A stretch of DNA of 64,000 nucleotides from Chelonoidis abingdonii (GCF_003597395.2 NC_133771.1:136401977-136465976); one strand, 5' to 3'. Shown: positions 32,521-45,252, counted from the first letter of the stretch. Notes: a model not told the origin generated them from the sequence alone. Made by a program: numbers and translations.

Positions 32521-34331
32521 CTCTCTACTGATCTCCAGTGGAAAGAAGTAGATGTTCCTTTCACTTGGAATGACTTTATGCAAGTGTAATCCTGTTGAGT
32601 TCAATGACGCTATTCCTGAGTTAGGCTCACATTTAGCAAAGCACTAGTCACATCAAACTCAATGGGACTTATGCTTCAGTGGGATATAATGTGTGAAGTT
32701 AAGCATATGTTTAAGCGCGTTGCTGCATAGGAATAGGCTGCTAAAGCAGGACCTAGAGCATTTAAGCACCTGCTTAAATTGAAGCACATGCTTAAGTACT
32801 TTGCTGAACTGGGGCCTTGTACCAGCATAAGTGAAAGAGGAGGATCAAGGTTTACAATCACATGGGATAAAAACATGGATTTTAAAAAGGTTTTGCAGAG
32901 AACAACTGAACATTTCCAAGACATTTGAGAAATTGTCAGGGGAAGTTGAAGAAGCAGCAGCAGCGGAAACATTTCATTCCAGAAGGAAACGTTTACACTC
33001 TGGGTCCATTCTTATTCCTACTGAAATCAAAGTCAAACTCCCCATGTACTTCAATGGGAATAGCATCAGACCCAATCTGTAAAACTTTGTAAAAGACATT
33101 TCCTGTTGCCAAGAATAGTTATTTGTTTACAAGTTGGTGTTACTGGAGCAAAGATTGTTACTCTGGGTGCAGGTTGGAGATAGCTTGGGGACAGGTCTGA
33201 GATGAGCCACAGATCCATGTTTGCATAGATCCAGAGGCCCAAAACCCCTACAAAACTGGCACACAGTGGCAACCCATAGATCCGGGGTCGGGGTATATGT
33301 GTGATTTTTATCTTTCCATCTGTCCTGCACTCCACTCACAAATAGCCTGAAGAATCAGACTATAGTAGATTTAGAACATTTCCTACATTTGATGCTTACT
33401 CCTAACTCTTAGTAAAGTTTATAGGATTTTTTGAGTTTTGGGATGAATTTTGCCCTATGAAAATAAACTTTCTATCACAGATTCCTTCCTCTCTTTTTTT
33501 TTTTAAAAAGCTAGGAAATGAACTACATGAAGCTATGTTAACACAAGGGTTAAGGTTTCACAGTTATTTCTATTTCATCTGCAATCCTTTTGGGAAACAA
33601 AGTTGCAACACAGTTGTTTCCCTACTGAGTAATAACACTATTTGATGTTTGTCTGTGTTACAACCATATTAAGGTAAATGTGCTAGACTCTTATCTTTTC
33701 AGAGTTGTAGCTCAGTTCTTAAAATGCCTACACAGGCAAAACCAAGTCACAAGCACCCTTCCATGATAAAACACCCACAGAAAGGGGTTTGGGAATTTCT
33801 GCAAGGCTTTTCTTTTAGTGGCTTTGAGGATTAATGTTCACTTTTGGCAATGCAGGAAGGAAAGGTTAATTGCACACTAGTTTGATTCCCAGTACAAAAA
33901 TGGATCTTGCAGCTTTCTTTACCTTTTGGAAATGAATTCTTGCCCACATCACATAACTTTTTTTTTAGTTCATAAGTGGAACATTTTTCATGAAACTTAC
34001 ATGCAATTTTTCCAGCTATTAGAGCCTGGAATCCCTCTGCTTACTCACAAATGTATAGACTACTTTGTGCTTCCTCTTTGTCTTCCTTCTCTTTCAACTT
34101 GTGGATTTGTGATTATGCCCAGGTCAGGGTTACCTTTTCCCATTCTCCATGGTTTTTAATCTTCATTCCTCCCCTTTCATTATTAGCTTTTTAAAATTTG
34201 GGAGGCTTTCTTGAGATAAGAAGGATAAAGAGATAAAATGGACTTTAAGATTATTATTTAACTGTCCCAGTTATAGGGCTAGCTGCATTTGTGTCCCTTT
34301 CGAGTCTCTCTGAGAGCACCTCTCCGGAGTC
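32521..34331. other. Intergenic stretch with core-type relics, no gene seen
   Basis: At 32575-32820 there is a relic with 'cacatcaaactcaatgggac', 'agttaagcatatgtttaag' and 'gcacatgcttaagtacttt' blocks, a near-palindromic family. Another core-type relic is at 33000-33080. The rest is unremarkable, with a T-run at about 33493-33504. Confidence 0.5.
32575..32820. repeat. Near-palindromic relic of unknown class
   Basis: Blocks 'aagcatatgtttaag' and 'agcacatgcttaagtactt' mirror each other around 'caaactcaatgggac'. No terminal repeat or duplication can be fixed. I know similar sequence as a common sauropsid dispersed repeat. Confidence 0.5.
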
Positions 34332-35066
34332 AGGCAAACAGAATGTTGGGAATCATTAAGAAAAGGATAAATAATAAGTCAGAAAATATCACCTCTATAT
34401 AAATCTATGGTACACCCACATCTTGAATACTGTGTGCAGATATGGTCGCCCCATCTCAGAAAAAGATGTCTTGGAACTGGAAAAGGTTCAGAAAAGGGCA
34501 ACAAAAATGATTAGGGGTGTGAAACAGCTTCTGTATGAGAAGAGATTAATAAGACTGGGACTTTTCAGCTTGGAAAAGTGACGACTAAGGGGGGATATGA
34601 TACAAGTTTATAAAATCATGACTGGTGTGGAGAAAGTAAATAAGGAAGCATTATTTACTCCTTCTCAGAACACTAGAACTAGGGGTCACCAAACAAAATT
34701 AATAGGCAGCAGGTTTAAAACAAACAAAAGGAAGTATTTCTTCCCATAACGCACAGTCAACCTGTGAAACTCTTTGCCAGAAGATGTTTTGATGGCCAAG
34801 ACTATAATAGGGTTGAAAAAAAGGGCTAGAGAAATTCATGGAGGATAGATCCATCAATGGCTGTAAGCCAGGATGGACAGGTCTGGTAACCCTAGCCTCT
34901 GTTTGCCAGAGGCTGGGAATGGGCAACAGGGGATGGATCAGTTGATGATTATCTGCCCTGTTCATTCCCTCTGGGGCACCTGGCATTGGCCACTGTCAGA
35001 AGACTGGATACTTGGCTAGATGGACCTTTGATCTGACCCAGTATGGCCGTTCTTATGTTTTCATGC
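34332..35066 (+). mobile_element. CR1 LINE 3' end
   Basis: Covers the last part of ORF2 and the 3' UTR. Landmarks: 'tctatggtacacccacatct', 'gaatactgtgtgcagatatg', 'ggcagcaggtttaaaacaaa', 'cacagtcaacctgtgaaact' and the tail 'gacccagtatggccgttctt' ending 'atgttttcatg'. This is the least decayed CR1 3' end in the window. Coding frames are still interrupted. Truncated at its 5' side in the usual CR1 manner. Confidence 0.95.
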
Positions 35067-35167
35067 CTTTACCTCTTCTGAGGTGGAATTTTGCAATTCT
35101 TGCCTTAGAATAGGCCCTGGGCTACAGAACCCTGTTTTCCAAATGTGTTTACCCAACAGGTATTACT

Positions 35168-35432
35168 GGGGTTATGTCTACACTGTGAAGCCTGTGCCAA
35201 CATAGCTATGATGGCATAGCCCCCTACAGGCTTGGATTACACTACACACTTACTTCAGTATTATGTCGCTCATGGTGAAATCCGCACTTCTCTCGCTGAC
35301 ATAGGTAATGCTTCTCGTGGAGGTGGAGTTATTAAACTGATGGGAGAGCTCTCTCTTCACCAGATGTCCTACAGAGGTGTAGCTTCACTGGGACAGCTGT
35401 GCCGATGTAAATTTTGAGTGTAGACCTGCCCA
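35168..35432. mobile_element. MITE with 'tatgtctacact' ends
   Basis: The left end 'gggttatgtctacact' and right end 'agtgtagacctgccc' are inverted repeats. Internal blocks 'aacatagctatgatggcata' and 'ctgacataggtaatgcttct' fit the palindromic MITE group. No transposase; open frames across it are not genes. Confidence 0.7.
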
Positions 35433-35439
35433 CGGTAGA

Positions 35440-35660
35440 CACAGCTTACACAGACAGAAGTTTTTCTTTCATTGTAGCAATACCAGAACCCTAACTGAGG
35501 TTAGCTTAGCTATGGTGACAGAAGCACTCTTCCATGGACATCACTGTGTCTACACTGGGGGTTTTGTTAGCATAGCTACTTCACTCAAGGGTGTGACTTT
35601 TTCACACCCCTGGCCGGCATAGCTATGTTGATATAGCTTTAAAGTGTAAGCATATTACCA
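35440..35660. mobile_element. Partial MITE, relative of 27003-27765
   Basis: 'cactgtgtctacactggggg' followed by 'gtgtgactttttcacacccc' and 'catagctatgttgatatagc' repeats the right-half layout of the 27003-27765 MITE. Its ends are not clear. Confidence 0.6.
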
Positions 35661-38635
35661 GAGTTAGTCATCTGTGGTTCTTCATGTTGGAAGTCTGTGA
35701 CCAGTGGCGTGCAGTGATCAGACAGCTGTCTTAAACCAAAATATTGCTTGTCTAACAATTGGAGCAAAGATATGAGAGAAAGACATGCATGTAGATTGTT
35801 GCTCTAAAATCCTATCTTACCTAAAGCTTTACCATGCTGTGATGGTGACCTACGTAGCCCTCATTTCACCTGACACCCCAAATGGGTCCTGTATCTCAGC
35901 CTCATTCCGTTGAACAATTACTGCGTCTCTTGAGAGAGGGTCCCTTTTTATGCTACCAGAGTTCACTTGTTCTTCTGTGTTCTCAGGCCTTCCCTGTCCT
36001 TGTCCAAACCAGTTTTGTAGGTTGGCTGGAGAGGAGGCACAATAATCGAAGCTAATAGTTCTGGCATTGTCCCTTAACAGCTCCTAAGAGTTTGCTGAGA
36101 GGTGGCTCATCTTAAGCCATTCTTTTCCTTTGTGCCTGTTTTTCCACACAGACTCCTGTTAAAATAACCTAATATAGTCAGACAGAAAACACCCCAGTAA
36201 CCAGGCCAACATGCAATATTCATACATTACCCACAGGGCACCTCCAAATCCACCACATTACTATGCCATCGGGGCTTGCCATTTGCTCCTCCCTGATGTT
36301 CCTCATGCTCTTTTTTTCTTTTTTGCATTTCTTCACGGAGCAGCCAGGTGTCATGTAACTTTATCTGATAGTGGGTCCGATTGCCACTGAAGTCAAAACA
36401 AGTTTAGCCCTGTGTGCTTAGCATCAGGCACTGGCCACCGTGCATGACCAGTTCTGATTTGAAAACCTGCCAGATGAATGAAAATTTTTGCAGGATCAAA
36501 AAATGAGTGTGAAAAAGAAAAATTAAAGCAAGCATTGATATGTGGGCAATTCAGCCTGACGATTTGAGCCCCACTCCTTTGACTGTACTAATTTAGTTTT
36601 AATTATATTAATGCTTAGTTGTCATTTTTTCCTCATTCCCTTGGAATTACTGAGGAATTTTAATTCAGGTGAACTTTAGTAGATATAAATTGTCTGCTGT
36701 CTAATCTTCACTAACTGGGCTCCTGTTAGCAAAAGTTATGTCTGACTAAGCCAGAGTTTTATCTGGGATTAATTTAAGCTTTGGTACTGCAGAGCTCCTT
36801 AGCTCTGCTAGAACTGAGCTTCAGTCCAATGAGCTTCACAAAGCCATTCAGACATGCAGAAGTCCTAAGATCCATAGGAAGGAAGTTTTGTGCAGCTCTG
36901 TCCTATAGAAATGCCAGGCTTTGCAATAGCAGGTGGATGGAGCTCCAAAGCTCCATAGAAGAGAAGCTGCAGACCCAGCAGCTCTTGGGCAATCTGGCCA
37001 ATTCTCTATAATCAGCCCCTCGCCCTGAGCACAGATTTCATCTCCTGCTGGACCCACGCCCCTTATTATCCAAAGGTTTCAGATGTTCCCAGAGAACGCC
37101 AAATAATTTGAACTGTACTTTAAATAATCTCCCTTTGGCTTTGAAAAGAGAACTGGTAGCACAAGAGGACTCACCCATACACAGATCTGCTAACTTTTCA
37201 TTTTAAAAAGAGTTTATTTCCAAACTGTGATTAAATGCTAATGATCCAAAATTCTACAGCTTACAGTTCTGCAGCCTGCAAAATTCTATTTGCCCTCACC
37301 CAGGTCAAAGAGTAGGTGTGTTTTTTGACTGGTAAGTAAAATATATATATTTAATGATCATTATCAATCATCAGAGTTAAGGGCAGATGCATAGGTTTTG
37401 TGCCTGTGCTAGTCAATTTTGAAGGACAGCTTTGCAAAGATGCAGGAGTGTAACTATAGTGTTTTGGGCCATCACTGACAAACAATTCAGCGTTTTTCAT
37501 AACTGCAACAACCATCACTTAGTGTTTTTGCATCTGTTTTTTTACAGTCAGGATAATCAGTATACACTGAAAAGATGCACAAGAGAACTGCTGAACAGCA
37601 GATTTCCTGGGCTGACACAATGTTCACAGGAAGAGAGGAGTGGGGGGAGTTGAACTAAATTAACAAACAGTGCCTATCAAGTTTGTTTTCAAGTCAAATG
37701 AAGAGTAAATATATCAAACCATTAATCCTCAGGGCCTCTCCCAGTAGAAGAAGAATTAGTGGTGAATCAGTCCTTTCCCATTCTTCTGGGGCTAGGAGAA
37801 AACATGAGTGATTTCAGGAGTGCAAAAATCAATGCACTTGGCTCTAATATGCTTTTCCTTTCTCATTTTCTCTGTATGAACTAGAAAGAGACATTTCAGG
37901 CCCTCAACTTTCTTTGGGCCCAGTTAGTCAGTGGTAATTTACTTGCAGCCATTGCTGTCATTTCCATTTTGGGCACTCTCACAAAAATAAACTCAGTTGT
38001 TTTTTTTAAAGTGATTATTTGCATTACCCAGGTCTGAAGTGTTCATAATTCTTGCTTAATGACAAAATGATCAGCTGTGAGTCAAACACAAAGCCCTGAT
38101 TGAGCCTGAGCTTGGCAATATCCACAGTGGAACAGCTGAGTCATAAAATGTAATCATGTTGCAAAAACCCACAGAAGATGGGAAAGACTGTGGTCCACCA
38201 TATCCAGTCCCAGCAATCAAAGGAAACTGATTAAATCAGGTTCCGTCCTAATGATGCTAACAGATGATCCCTGCTCAGTGCTGCAGAGGGAAGCAAAATT
38301 CTCCAAAGGTGGCTGTCAGTATGAGGTGAGGGGAAATTGCTTCCAGTCCCAAATTTGATGATCATTTTAATTCTGGTTTATGGCCGGCTCCTGCAGATAC
38401 AAAGGACAATTGTAACAAGTGCTCAGTGCTGGACTTGCGGATGGGAAATTAAAAATGAATTTACATTGCCGCCAAAGAAGCTCTTTTTAATCTGGCTGTG
38501 TTCCCAGGGTTCAGGGTAACTTCCTGATCCTCAGAAACGTATGGTAGCACATCAGTGTGTTTTGAGGGTGGTCAGGTTAGGCTCCCTTCCCTCTTCAAAT
38601 TGCTCTTCCTCATTTTAGGTACTTATGTGGCCCCC
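35661..38635. other. Intergenic stretch, no gene seen
   Basis: Long single-copy-looking region. A core-type relic is near 36365-36430 and a short 'tatatatat' tract near 37340-37350. No exon-like open frame with flanking splice signals could be supported. Confidence 0.4.
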
Positions 38636-38832
38636 ATACCTATAGTATCTGAACACCTCACCGTCTTTATTGTACTTATCCTCATAACACCCCCAGAGGC
38701 AGGGAAGGGTGATCATCCCCGTTGTACAGATGGAGAACAAAGGCACACAGAGAGATTTAGTAACTTGCCTAAGATCATACTAGAGCAAGGACTTGAACCC
38801 AAGCCTTTGGCATACTAAGCTAGTGCCCAAAC
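38636..38832 (-). mobile_element. MIR SINE relic, near full length
   Basis: Minus-strand MIR: 'tatccTcataacacccccag', 'ccgttgtacagatggagaac', 'aggcacacagagagattta', 'gtaacttgcctaagatcat' and 'gacttgaacccaagcc' appear in order, down to the tRNA-like B-box complement. One of the best preserved MIR copies here. Confidence 0.9.
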
Positions 38833-41033
38833 CATTGGGTCATCCTTCTTCTCTAGAAACTGTTATTAGACAAGGTAAGGGGAAAAGAGAAAAAATGTAT
38901 TCTTAAAGTTCTATATAAAACCAATGTACCATGTGTGCACAAGGCACAAAGGGGATTATTAAACAGGGGATAAGGGGCATGCACACTAACACATCATCTA
39001 TACAGGGAAGCAAGAGAAACATATACATAAAAGGAAATACTTCGGGAATGGTTTTTATTAACCAAAAGCACCAGCAGTCTTTGTCTAGACTGAGTTACTT
39101 CTATGTGAAGTCCTTAGTAGCAGCCGCTGATGGAGATTTAGATCATCCTGGAGACATTCTCTGGGTTCCCTGTTCATATTCTAGGAAATTGGGATTAGGT
39201 TATTTGGGATATCTGACATTAACTGTATTGCTACTTTCTCTATCCTAAGGGCCATCAGGAGCTAAGGAGAACCGTATAAAATGGAAGCTGAAGGGAAAAT
39301 AACTGAGGTTATCAAGGAGCAAACTAACCCAGAATGCTCAAAAGACGGAACTCCCCATGCACCTCTGAGATGATCCGTTACTAGTTTTTGCTGTACCATG
39401 AGCAGGGCCTTTTGTTTTGCTTGTTTACGGTTATTTATTTTCTCCAATTTTTACATATAAACTCCTGACAACAAGCACTTGGGAGAAAGCTCTTTCTGTG
39501 AAACACATTTGCAGTTGGACTGTGTCGGCCAATTCTGTTATTTTATAAGCAGCTCCTCCCACCTGAGCTACCTCTTACTGCCTATATTTTTAGGGGATTG
39601 AAACCTAGGTCTGAATTTTGAAGCCCAGTCCATCTCTAATATGAATGTTACTGGAAGTGCCACAGTACAAGTGGGGTTGTTGTTACACTGGGAAGGGCTG
39701 AATGTGCATATGGTTTGTATCAACACGTGCAAGGTCATCGCAAAGGTTATCTTGTTCAAATTGTAGTCCTTTGTTTGTCCATGTGGCCAGGTATGGTGCA
39801 AACAGCTGCAGAGTCACTATGGTCTTTCCATTGCCCTGTCAGTGACCTCAACCCTGACCTGGACTACCAGACTATGTGAAGATGTGAGGTTATTTAGGCT
39901 TCATGTGAGTAAAGCTTTGAAGAGGGCTATGAATTAAAGCTGACACTTTACTTTAAACACCTAGCCACAAATTACTTGTGAAAAATCAGATGGCTACCAG
40001 AGATCCAGCATGTCTTTATTAGGCAATTCACAGGGTTCAGTAAAGCTTTCCTGCTCGCTGGGAGCTTGTACGTACCCTTTCCAAGACTGAGAAAAACTGC
40101 ATTTTTTAGGGATGAAAACTGGAAATTCTTCAGTGGCGTGTGGAAGGTGGGGAGAAGCAATCTCTTACCACACAGAAATGTGCACTATGTACAATGTCGA
40201 GTGGCAATATGGAACTAAAGTCTGCTGCAACAACCCCTAAATTCCACAGCAATGTTCATTTATTCTATTGCCACGAAATATCCCCTTATTCCCCGCCCCC
40301 AAACTCACAAGATTCCTAAGCAAAGTTTTGAAAGGAAAAAAAGTGACACGTCAGAAATTCAACCAAATTATATTTAATATTATCTGTAGTACCCTCTGTT
40401 AAAGATGGCAATAATGAGTGAGAGGCAGAACTGTTCTATATGTATTCCTGCTCTCTGCCTTCTTCAGCATGTGTTATGAACATTTAGTTACTGCTGGCTA
40501 AAGTGTCAGTGTCCCTCTTCATCTGATTCACTCGTCAAATACTGTACATCAGACAGGGACAAAGATAAAGCCACCCTTTTGATCTACTTCTGATACTAGT
40601 TTGTAATTCTGTGACACAGGCTTATCTCTACCCTATATACACTGTAGGTCGGGGTAACTCCACTGAAGTCAGTGGTTTTACACTGGTGCAAATCTGGTGT
40701 GAGGCCAGAATCAGGCTCTGTGTGTGTGTTCTATCTAATATTAGAAACAATTATTCGCTGTATAAATTATTTAATTAACTTTGCCTTTATTCAACTAATA
40801 AGTTATTCAACAAATAGTATTTGAATAGCTTTAGAGCTGGTACAATACTGCAAAACATTATTTGTTCAAATAACATATTCAATGAATGACATCACTGAAT
40901 CAAATAAATAATGTATTTGACAATTAGTAATCATCCAGAGCTAGTTCTAATTGATCCAGTTAGAAAATGCAAAGGGGGTGTAGATACTGACTCATAAGAT
41001 ATTGATCCATTCTGCTCTCATTTGTTCTCTTGG
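38833..41033. other. Intergenic stretch with relics, no gene seen
   Basis: Includes a 'ggtctgaattttgaagccc' relic at about 39595-39640, a core-type relic at 40635-40720 and an AT-rich section at 40735-40935 resembling 63115-63180. No coding signal. Confidence 0.45.
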
Positions 41034-41200
41034 GGTACATCTAGACTAGAGCACTATATCAGCCGAGCTCAACTCGAGTTACTTAGTTTGATGCAAGCTA
41101 ATGCAAAGCAGCACCTCGGTGTGTTGAACTCACACACACATGTTGAGCTGGATTGCTCTTACCCCCTACTAGTACTGGACTAGTTAGCTGCAATGACTTC
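41034..41200. mobile_element. Partial MITE, left end only
   Basis: 'ggggtacatctagactagag' resembles the 'gggtatgtctacact' terminus, and 'ccgagctcaactcgagtt' is a short internal palindrome. The right end was not found. Confidence 0.4.
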
Positions 41201-41813
41201 TGGGCATGCAGCCCATTGGTTCTTGGCACTGCTCCAAACTGCAGCACACAGTGGAGGGCTGTAAGAGTAAGTCAGTGGAATAGAAATGAAGCCTGATTCT
41301 TCATTTCCTGTCCCCTGGTGCAGTTATTTATCCTTGTTCAAAGTGAGTGTAAAATAATACCCACCCAGAATGGGAGCATTTTCCATTCACTTTGAACTCT
41401 CTCTGTGCTGGTGTAAATGACAATCCAAGGTGCAAGGCAGCGGAGAATCGGGCCCATTGTTCTTTATTAAAATACAGGGAAGGGAAAATGAGAAATCACA
41501 GTGCCTCACTAGCAGGCATGTAGACAATTTATTGTAGAAGCGTGGGGAATCTTATTTCCTCCAGGAATTGGTTTAAGGAACAGGAATAAACGACACCCAC
41601 ATTTTATGGTAGTAGGTATTTTACAACAGAAATTAGGAAGACATGGTTATATCTCTGTTACTATTACAAGCCTGATGTATTTTTCTCCTTCCCTTTCACC
41701 ACCCCCAATTCTTTCTTCATATGAAAAACCCTCCTTCCCATCTAACATTTTCCAGGTGCAGTCTCTCACCAGAGAAGAATTTTTCCTTTGAAATTTTGAG
41801 ATAAATCAGAGAT
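41201..41813. other. Intergenic stretch, no gene seen
   Basis: Unremarkable sequence before the second solo LTR. Confidence 0.4.
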
Positions 41814-41818
41814 CGGGT

Positions 41819-42884
41819 TGTGACGATGCAGTTCTGGCGGGAACCAACTGAGAGTGCCAGTTCAGGACCAATTGCTTAAACAGGGCAGTTACAGCCCTAG
41901 GCTGGGGTTTTTCCACCTCTAAGGCAAACCAAAACAGCCAGACAAAAAGGACTTTGGTTTTACCCCACTAGCTAACCACAAGTCACACAAGCAATTTCCT
42001 TAGACACTCCAGTCTCCCAGTATCACCACTAGTCACTGCCTGGAATGAATGGTTAGGAAAAAACCAACCCAATAAAAACCGTCTCTCGACCAAAGAATCA
42101 AGGCCCCGAACCCCAGGTCATATACACATCAGATCTTACCCACAAATCACGCTGTTGCCAATCCTTTCGAATCTAAAATCTAAAGGTTTATTTATAAAGG
42201 TAAAAAGGTAGAGATGAGAGCTAGAATTGGTTAAATGGAATTAATTACATACAGTAATGGCAAAGTTCTTAGTTCAGGCTTGTAGCAGTGCTGGAATAAA
42301 CTGCAGGTTTAAATCAAGTCTCTGGAGAACATCCCCCGCTGGGATGGGTCGTCAGTCCTTTGTTCAGAGCTTTAGATTGTAGAAAAGTCCCTCCAGAGGT
42401 AAAAAGCAGGATTGAAGACAAGATGGAGATGAGGCATTAGCCTTATATGGGCTTTTCCAGGTGTAAGAACTTCATTGTTCTTACTGTGGAAAGTTACAGC
42501 AAAATGGAGTCTGGAGTCACATGGGCAAGTCCCTGCATACTTTGCTGAGTTACAAGGCATATCTGCCTTCTCTCCATGGGTCAATTGTGTAGCTGATGAT
42601 CGTTAATGGGCCATCAAGTAGGCTAGGCAGAGCTAACTCCAACTTGTCTGGGACGTTTCTCAGAAACACAGCACAAATTTGAAATATAGACAGTATAGAT
42701 CCAATACTCATAACTTCAACTACAAAATGATCCAGACATACAGCCAGCATAATCATAACCAGCAACCCATAACCTGGTCTTAGACACCTTATATGACCCC
42801 CTTTACATAAGATTTGGTGCCACTACAGGACCTTGGTTGCAAACCATGTTCTATATGGTCCCAGTTTATATCAATAACGTCACA
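41819..42884 (-). mobile_element. Solo LTR of an endogenous retrovirus-like element
   Basis: The 1066-bp unit is bounded by 'tgtgacg' and 'cgtcaca'. Flanking 5-mers cgggt (41814-41818) and cgagt (42885-42889) differ by one transition, consistent with a 5-bp duplication. On the minus strand a TATA-like box lies opposite 42441-42450 ('ccttatatgg') and a polyadenylation signal opposite 42187-42192 ('tttatt'), which places U3, R and U5 in that order. No internal region or primer-binding site remains. I recognise it as a very abundant turtle LTR. Open frames inside it are not genes. Confidence 0.9.
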
Positions 42885-43811
42885 CGAGTACTTTGACAAA
42901 ACAACGTACAGTTTGCTGTTTGAAGCGACTCTCCCTTTTGAAAAGCTGTATCTCAAAATGTCTTGGTCAAAAAACTTCACGGTTGTTTTCTTTAATGATA
43001 ACCTGGGCTATATATTTTTAAATTAGATTTTAGTTTAACCATACTGTCACCTATATAATGCAAAATTGTCTAAAAATCAATACACGCCATGCCATGCATT
43101 CACTTTGAATAGTCTCTTAGTCCTCAAATAGTTCCATTGATCTGAGACCACTTGCAGATTACATGCTCATTAGCAAGGGTATTGGAATATGGCCCATGTT
43201 GGATAAACAATTGTACGTTTAGCTATTGTGGCACAAAATAAAAGACCAAATCCTGCAAGTACTTATGCACATGAGCAACTTTAAATGAACATATGCATGA
43301 ATAATTTTACTCATGTGAGTAGTTCTATTGATTTCAAGAGATTACTCATGTGAGAAAGCAGTACTCATAAGGAATTACAGGATTGGGTCCTGTAGATCTT
43401 TACTTTTCTATAAAAAATGTACTTTAGCAGCAGGCAAGTGCACAACAAAAAGCCCAAACAAGGAGTCACACAGACATGGTTTCATGATTTCTTCCCCAGT
43501 GAATAAGGTTTCCTAGTTTTTCTTCATCAGTGGCTGGCGGCAGCGGGGAGAGAGAAAAGCAAATTTTAACTCTATTGTCCTGCCACCTTAACACTTGCCA
43601 CAATCCAAAATCTGTTGAAGTCATGGGAGTCTTTCCATCAATGTCAATGGGCTTTGGATCAGGCTCATGGAGTATTACTGGAGGGAGTGTAAATACAATA
43701 ATTATTGGTGGGTACAATATTGAAGGGGTATCATTGGAATAATAATGTGGGAGAAGAAATGTCAATGTGTATGAGCTGCTGAGGAAAGCAGCATGTAGAG
43801 CTGGTCAGAAA
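42885..43811. other. Intergenic stretch with core-type relics, no gene seen
   Basis: At 43245-43395 a near-palindromic relic has 'aagtacttatgcacatgagc' mirrored by 'actcatgtgagaaagcagta' around 'ctattgatttcaag'. Another core-type relic is at 43610-43675. Confidence 0.5.
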
Positions 43812-43819
43812 CTTTCTGG

Positions 43820-44309
43820 CAAGGCCGGCCTTACGGGTGGGCGACCGCCAAGGGCTCTGTGATTGGGGGTGGGGGGTGACCTCTGAGTGCCACAAACTGT
43901 TGGGACTGGGCTGCTGGACCAGGGGGAGTGAGAACAAGCCCAGGACTGGAACCCCTGGCCAGCAGGGCAGGCAGGGGGCAGGTGATGCCTTCCAGAGCTG
44001 CCAGCCTGGTGGGGAGGCTCAGGCAGCAGGGCTCACCCCTGCGGAACCAGCGGGCCAGCCCCTGGTTTCCCCCTTCCTGTGGGCATGGGTAGTGTCTGCA
44101 CACCTGCTCTCCTACTGTTAGGTGGTCAGGGGTTGTATGCCTGGAGGAGCCCCCAAACTCAGAAACTCCTCCCTGTGCAGCCAAGCCAGGCTCTGGGGCT
44201 AGGGGATGGTCCTTCTGCCCTGCGCCCCACACTGCTGTTCTCAAACACAAAGAAAGGGCAGCAAAATACAAGTTCACCCAGGGTGTCATTTTCCCTAAGG
44301 CCGGCCCTG
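43820..44309. mobile_element. Large hAT MITE with perfect 8-bp duplication
   Basis: The ends 'caaggccggccttacg' and 'ctaaggccggccctg' are inverted repeats. The 8-mer ctttctgg occurs exactly at 43812-43819 and 44310-44317. The 490-bp GC-rich interior supports a 189-codon minus-strand frame (43831-44400) and several others by composition alone. No transposase motifs are visible. The sequence on either side reads as one continuous older repeat ('gagctggtcagaaactttct' ... 'ggcagaacattgttgcaac'). Confidence 0.92.
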
Positions 44310-44965
44310 CTTTCTGGCAGAACATTGTTGCAACAGGAAATGCCAATTCACTGAAAGCAAAATATTTTGTGGAAACGTGTCGCCATGGATGCAAATTCAT
44401 GTCTAAACAAAAATGGGTGCGGGGGGAAGAGTTTCTGTAAAAGAAGTCAAAATTGGAAAGGGCGTCCCAAAACAGTTGGGTGGGGGGCTGAAGAGTGGGG
44501 GGTGGGATTTTGGTTCACAGGAAATTTTGGAAGATTTTGTTTTCATTCTGCGAAACTACCCGTGAAGCAAAAATCAGGTTCCTGCACAGCACTAGTAGCA
44601 TCTTAAAATTTGCCTCATCAACTCGATCTAAAAAAAATAGATTTATTACTGTTTATATTTTATTTTGTTTACATTTTGAGCTGGAGATGTTGCAACCTAC
44701 TCAGAGCTGTTGAGAGCACACCAGAAGCACTACAGACTATACTGAAAGACCTTTTGACAGATATAAACAAATGGAAAACCTGAGTTTACTTCCCAGTACG
44801 CAGTTCCTAAAACCAATGCACAGTAGAAAATAAGGTCAGATTTGTGACCTTGCTAAGGGCCAATTTGAGAGACTCAAGAGATTATAAATTGGGAGAAGTT
44901 AAGGGGGAGTTTGAACAAACCAGAAGCTAAGAGTGAGCAGGGCCAGAACCAAAAACTTGGAATGA
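44310..44965. other. Intergenic stretch, no gene seen
   Basis: The first 290 bases continue the old repeat that hosts the hAT MITE (blocks 'caaaatattttgtggaaac', 'gaaattttggaagattttg'). After that nothing is recognised. Confidence 0.4.
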
Positions 44966-45139
44966 ATGGAGCAGAATGTGACTGAGGCAGGAGACAGAGA
45001 CTCACTGCTACAAGAGAACCAAATGCTAAAGTGGCTGATTGCACAACTCATAGAAAAATTGGAAGATGCTGAGAAAAGAAGCCAGCAGCATCATCTCAGA
45101 TCACTGGAGTCCCTGCAGAAGGAAAGGAAAATGAGATGA
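44966..45139 (+). other. 57-codon open frame with leucine-heptad pattern
   Basis: An ATG at 44966 opens a 57-codon frame to TGA at 45137-45139. Its sequence, with 'SLLQENQMLKWLIAQLIEKL' followed by 'EDAEKRSQQHHLRSLESL', has Leu/Met/Ile spacing typical of a coiled coil and is rich in Glu, Gln, Lys and Arg. A stop immediately precedes the ATG in frame. No Kozak-like strength, splice site or homologue could be established. It could be a lone exon, a relic of a transposon protein or chance. I do not call it a gene. Confidence 0.25.
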
Positions 45140-45252
45140 TGTTTATACATTTGTGTAGAATTAGTTAAAAGCTGTGCTGCAGAGAGTACTGGAACAGGAA
45201 ATGCTGGATCTGAGATAAAAAAAAATTCAGTCCAGCCATAAGCAAGCCTCTT

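Noticed and set aside
43831..44400. 189-codon minus-strand open frame
   Set aside because: It lies almost wholly inside the GC-rich hAT MITE 43820-44309, runs past its end, and shows no protein motifs.
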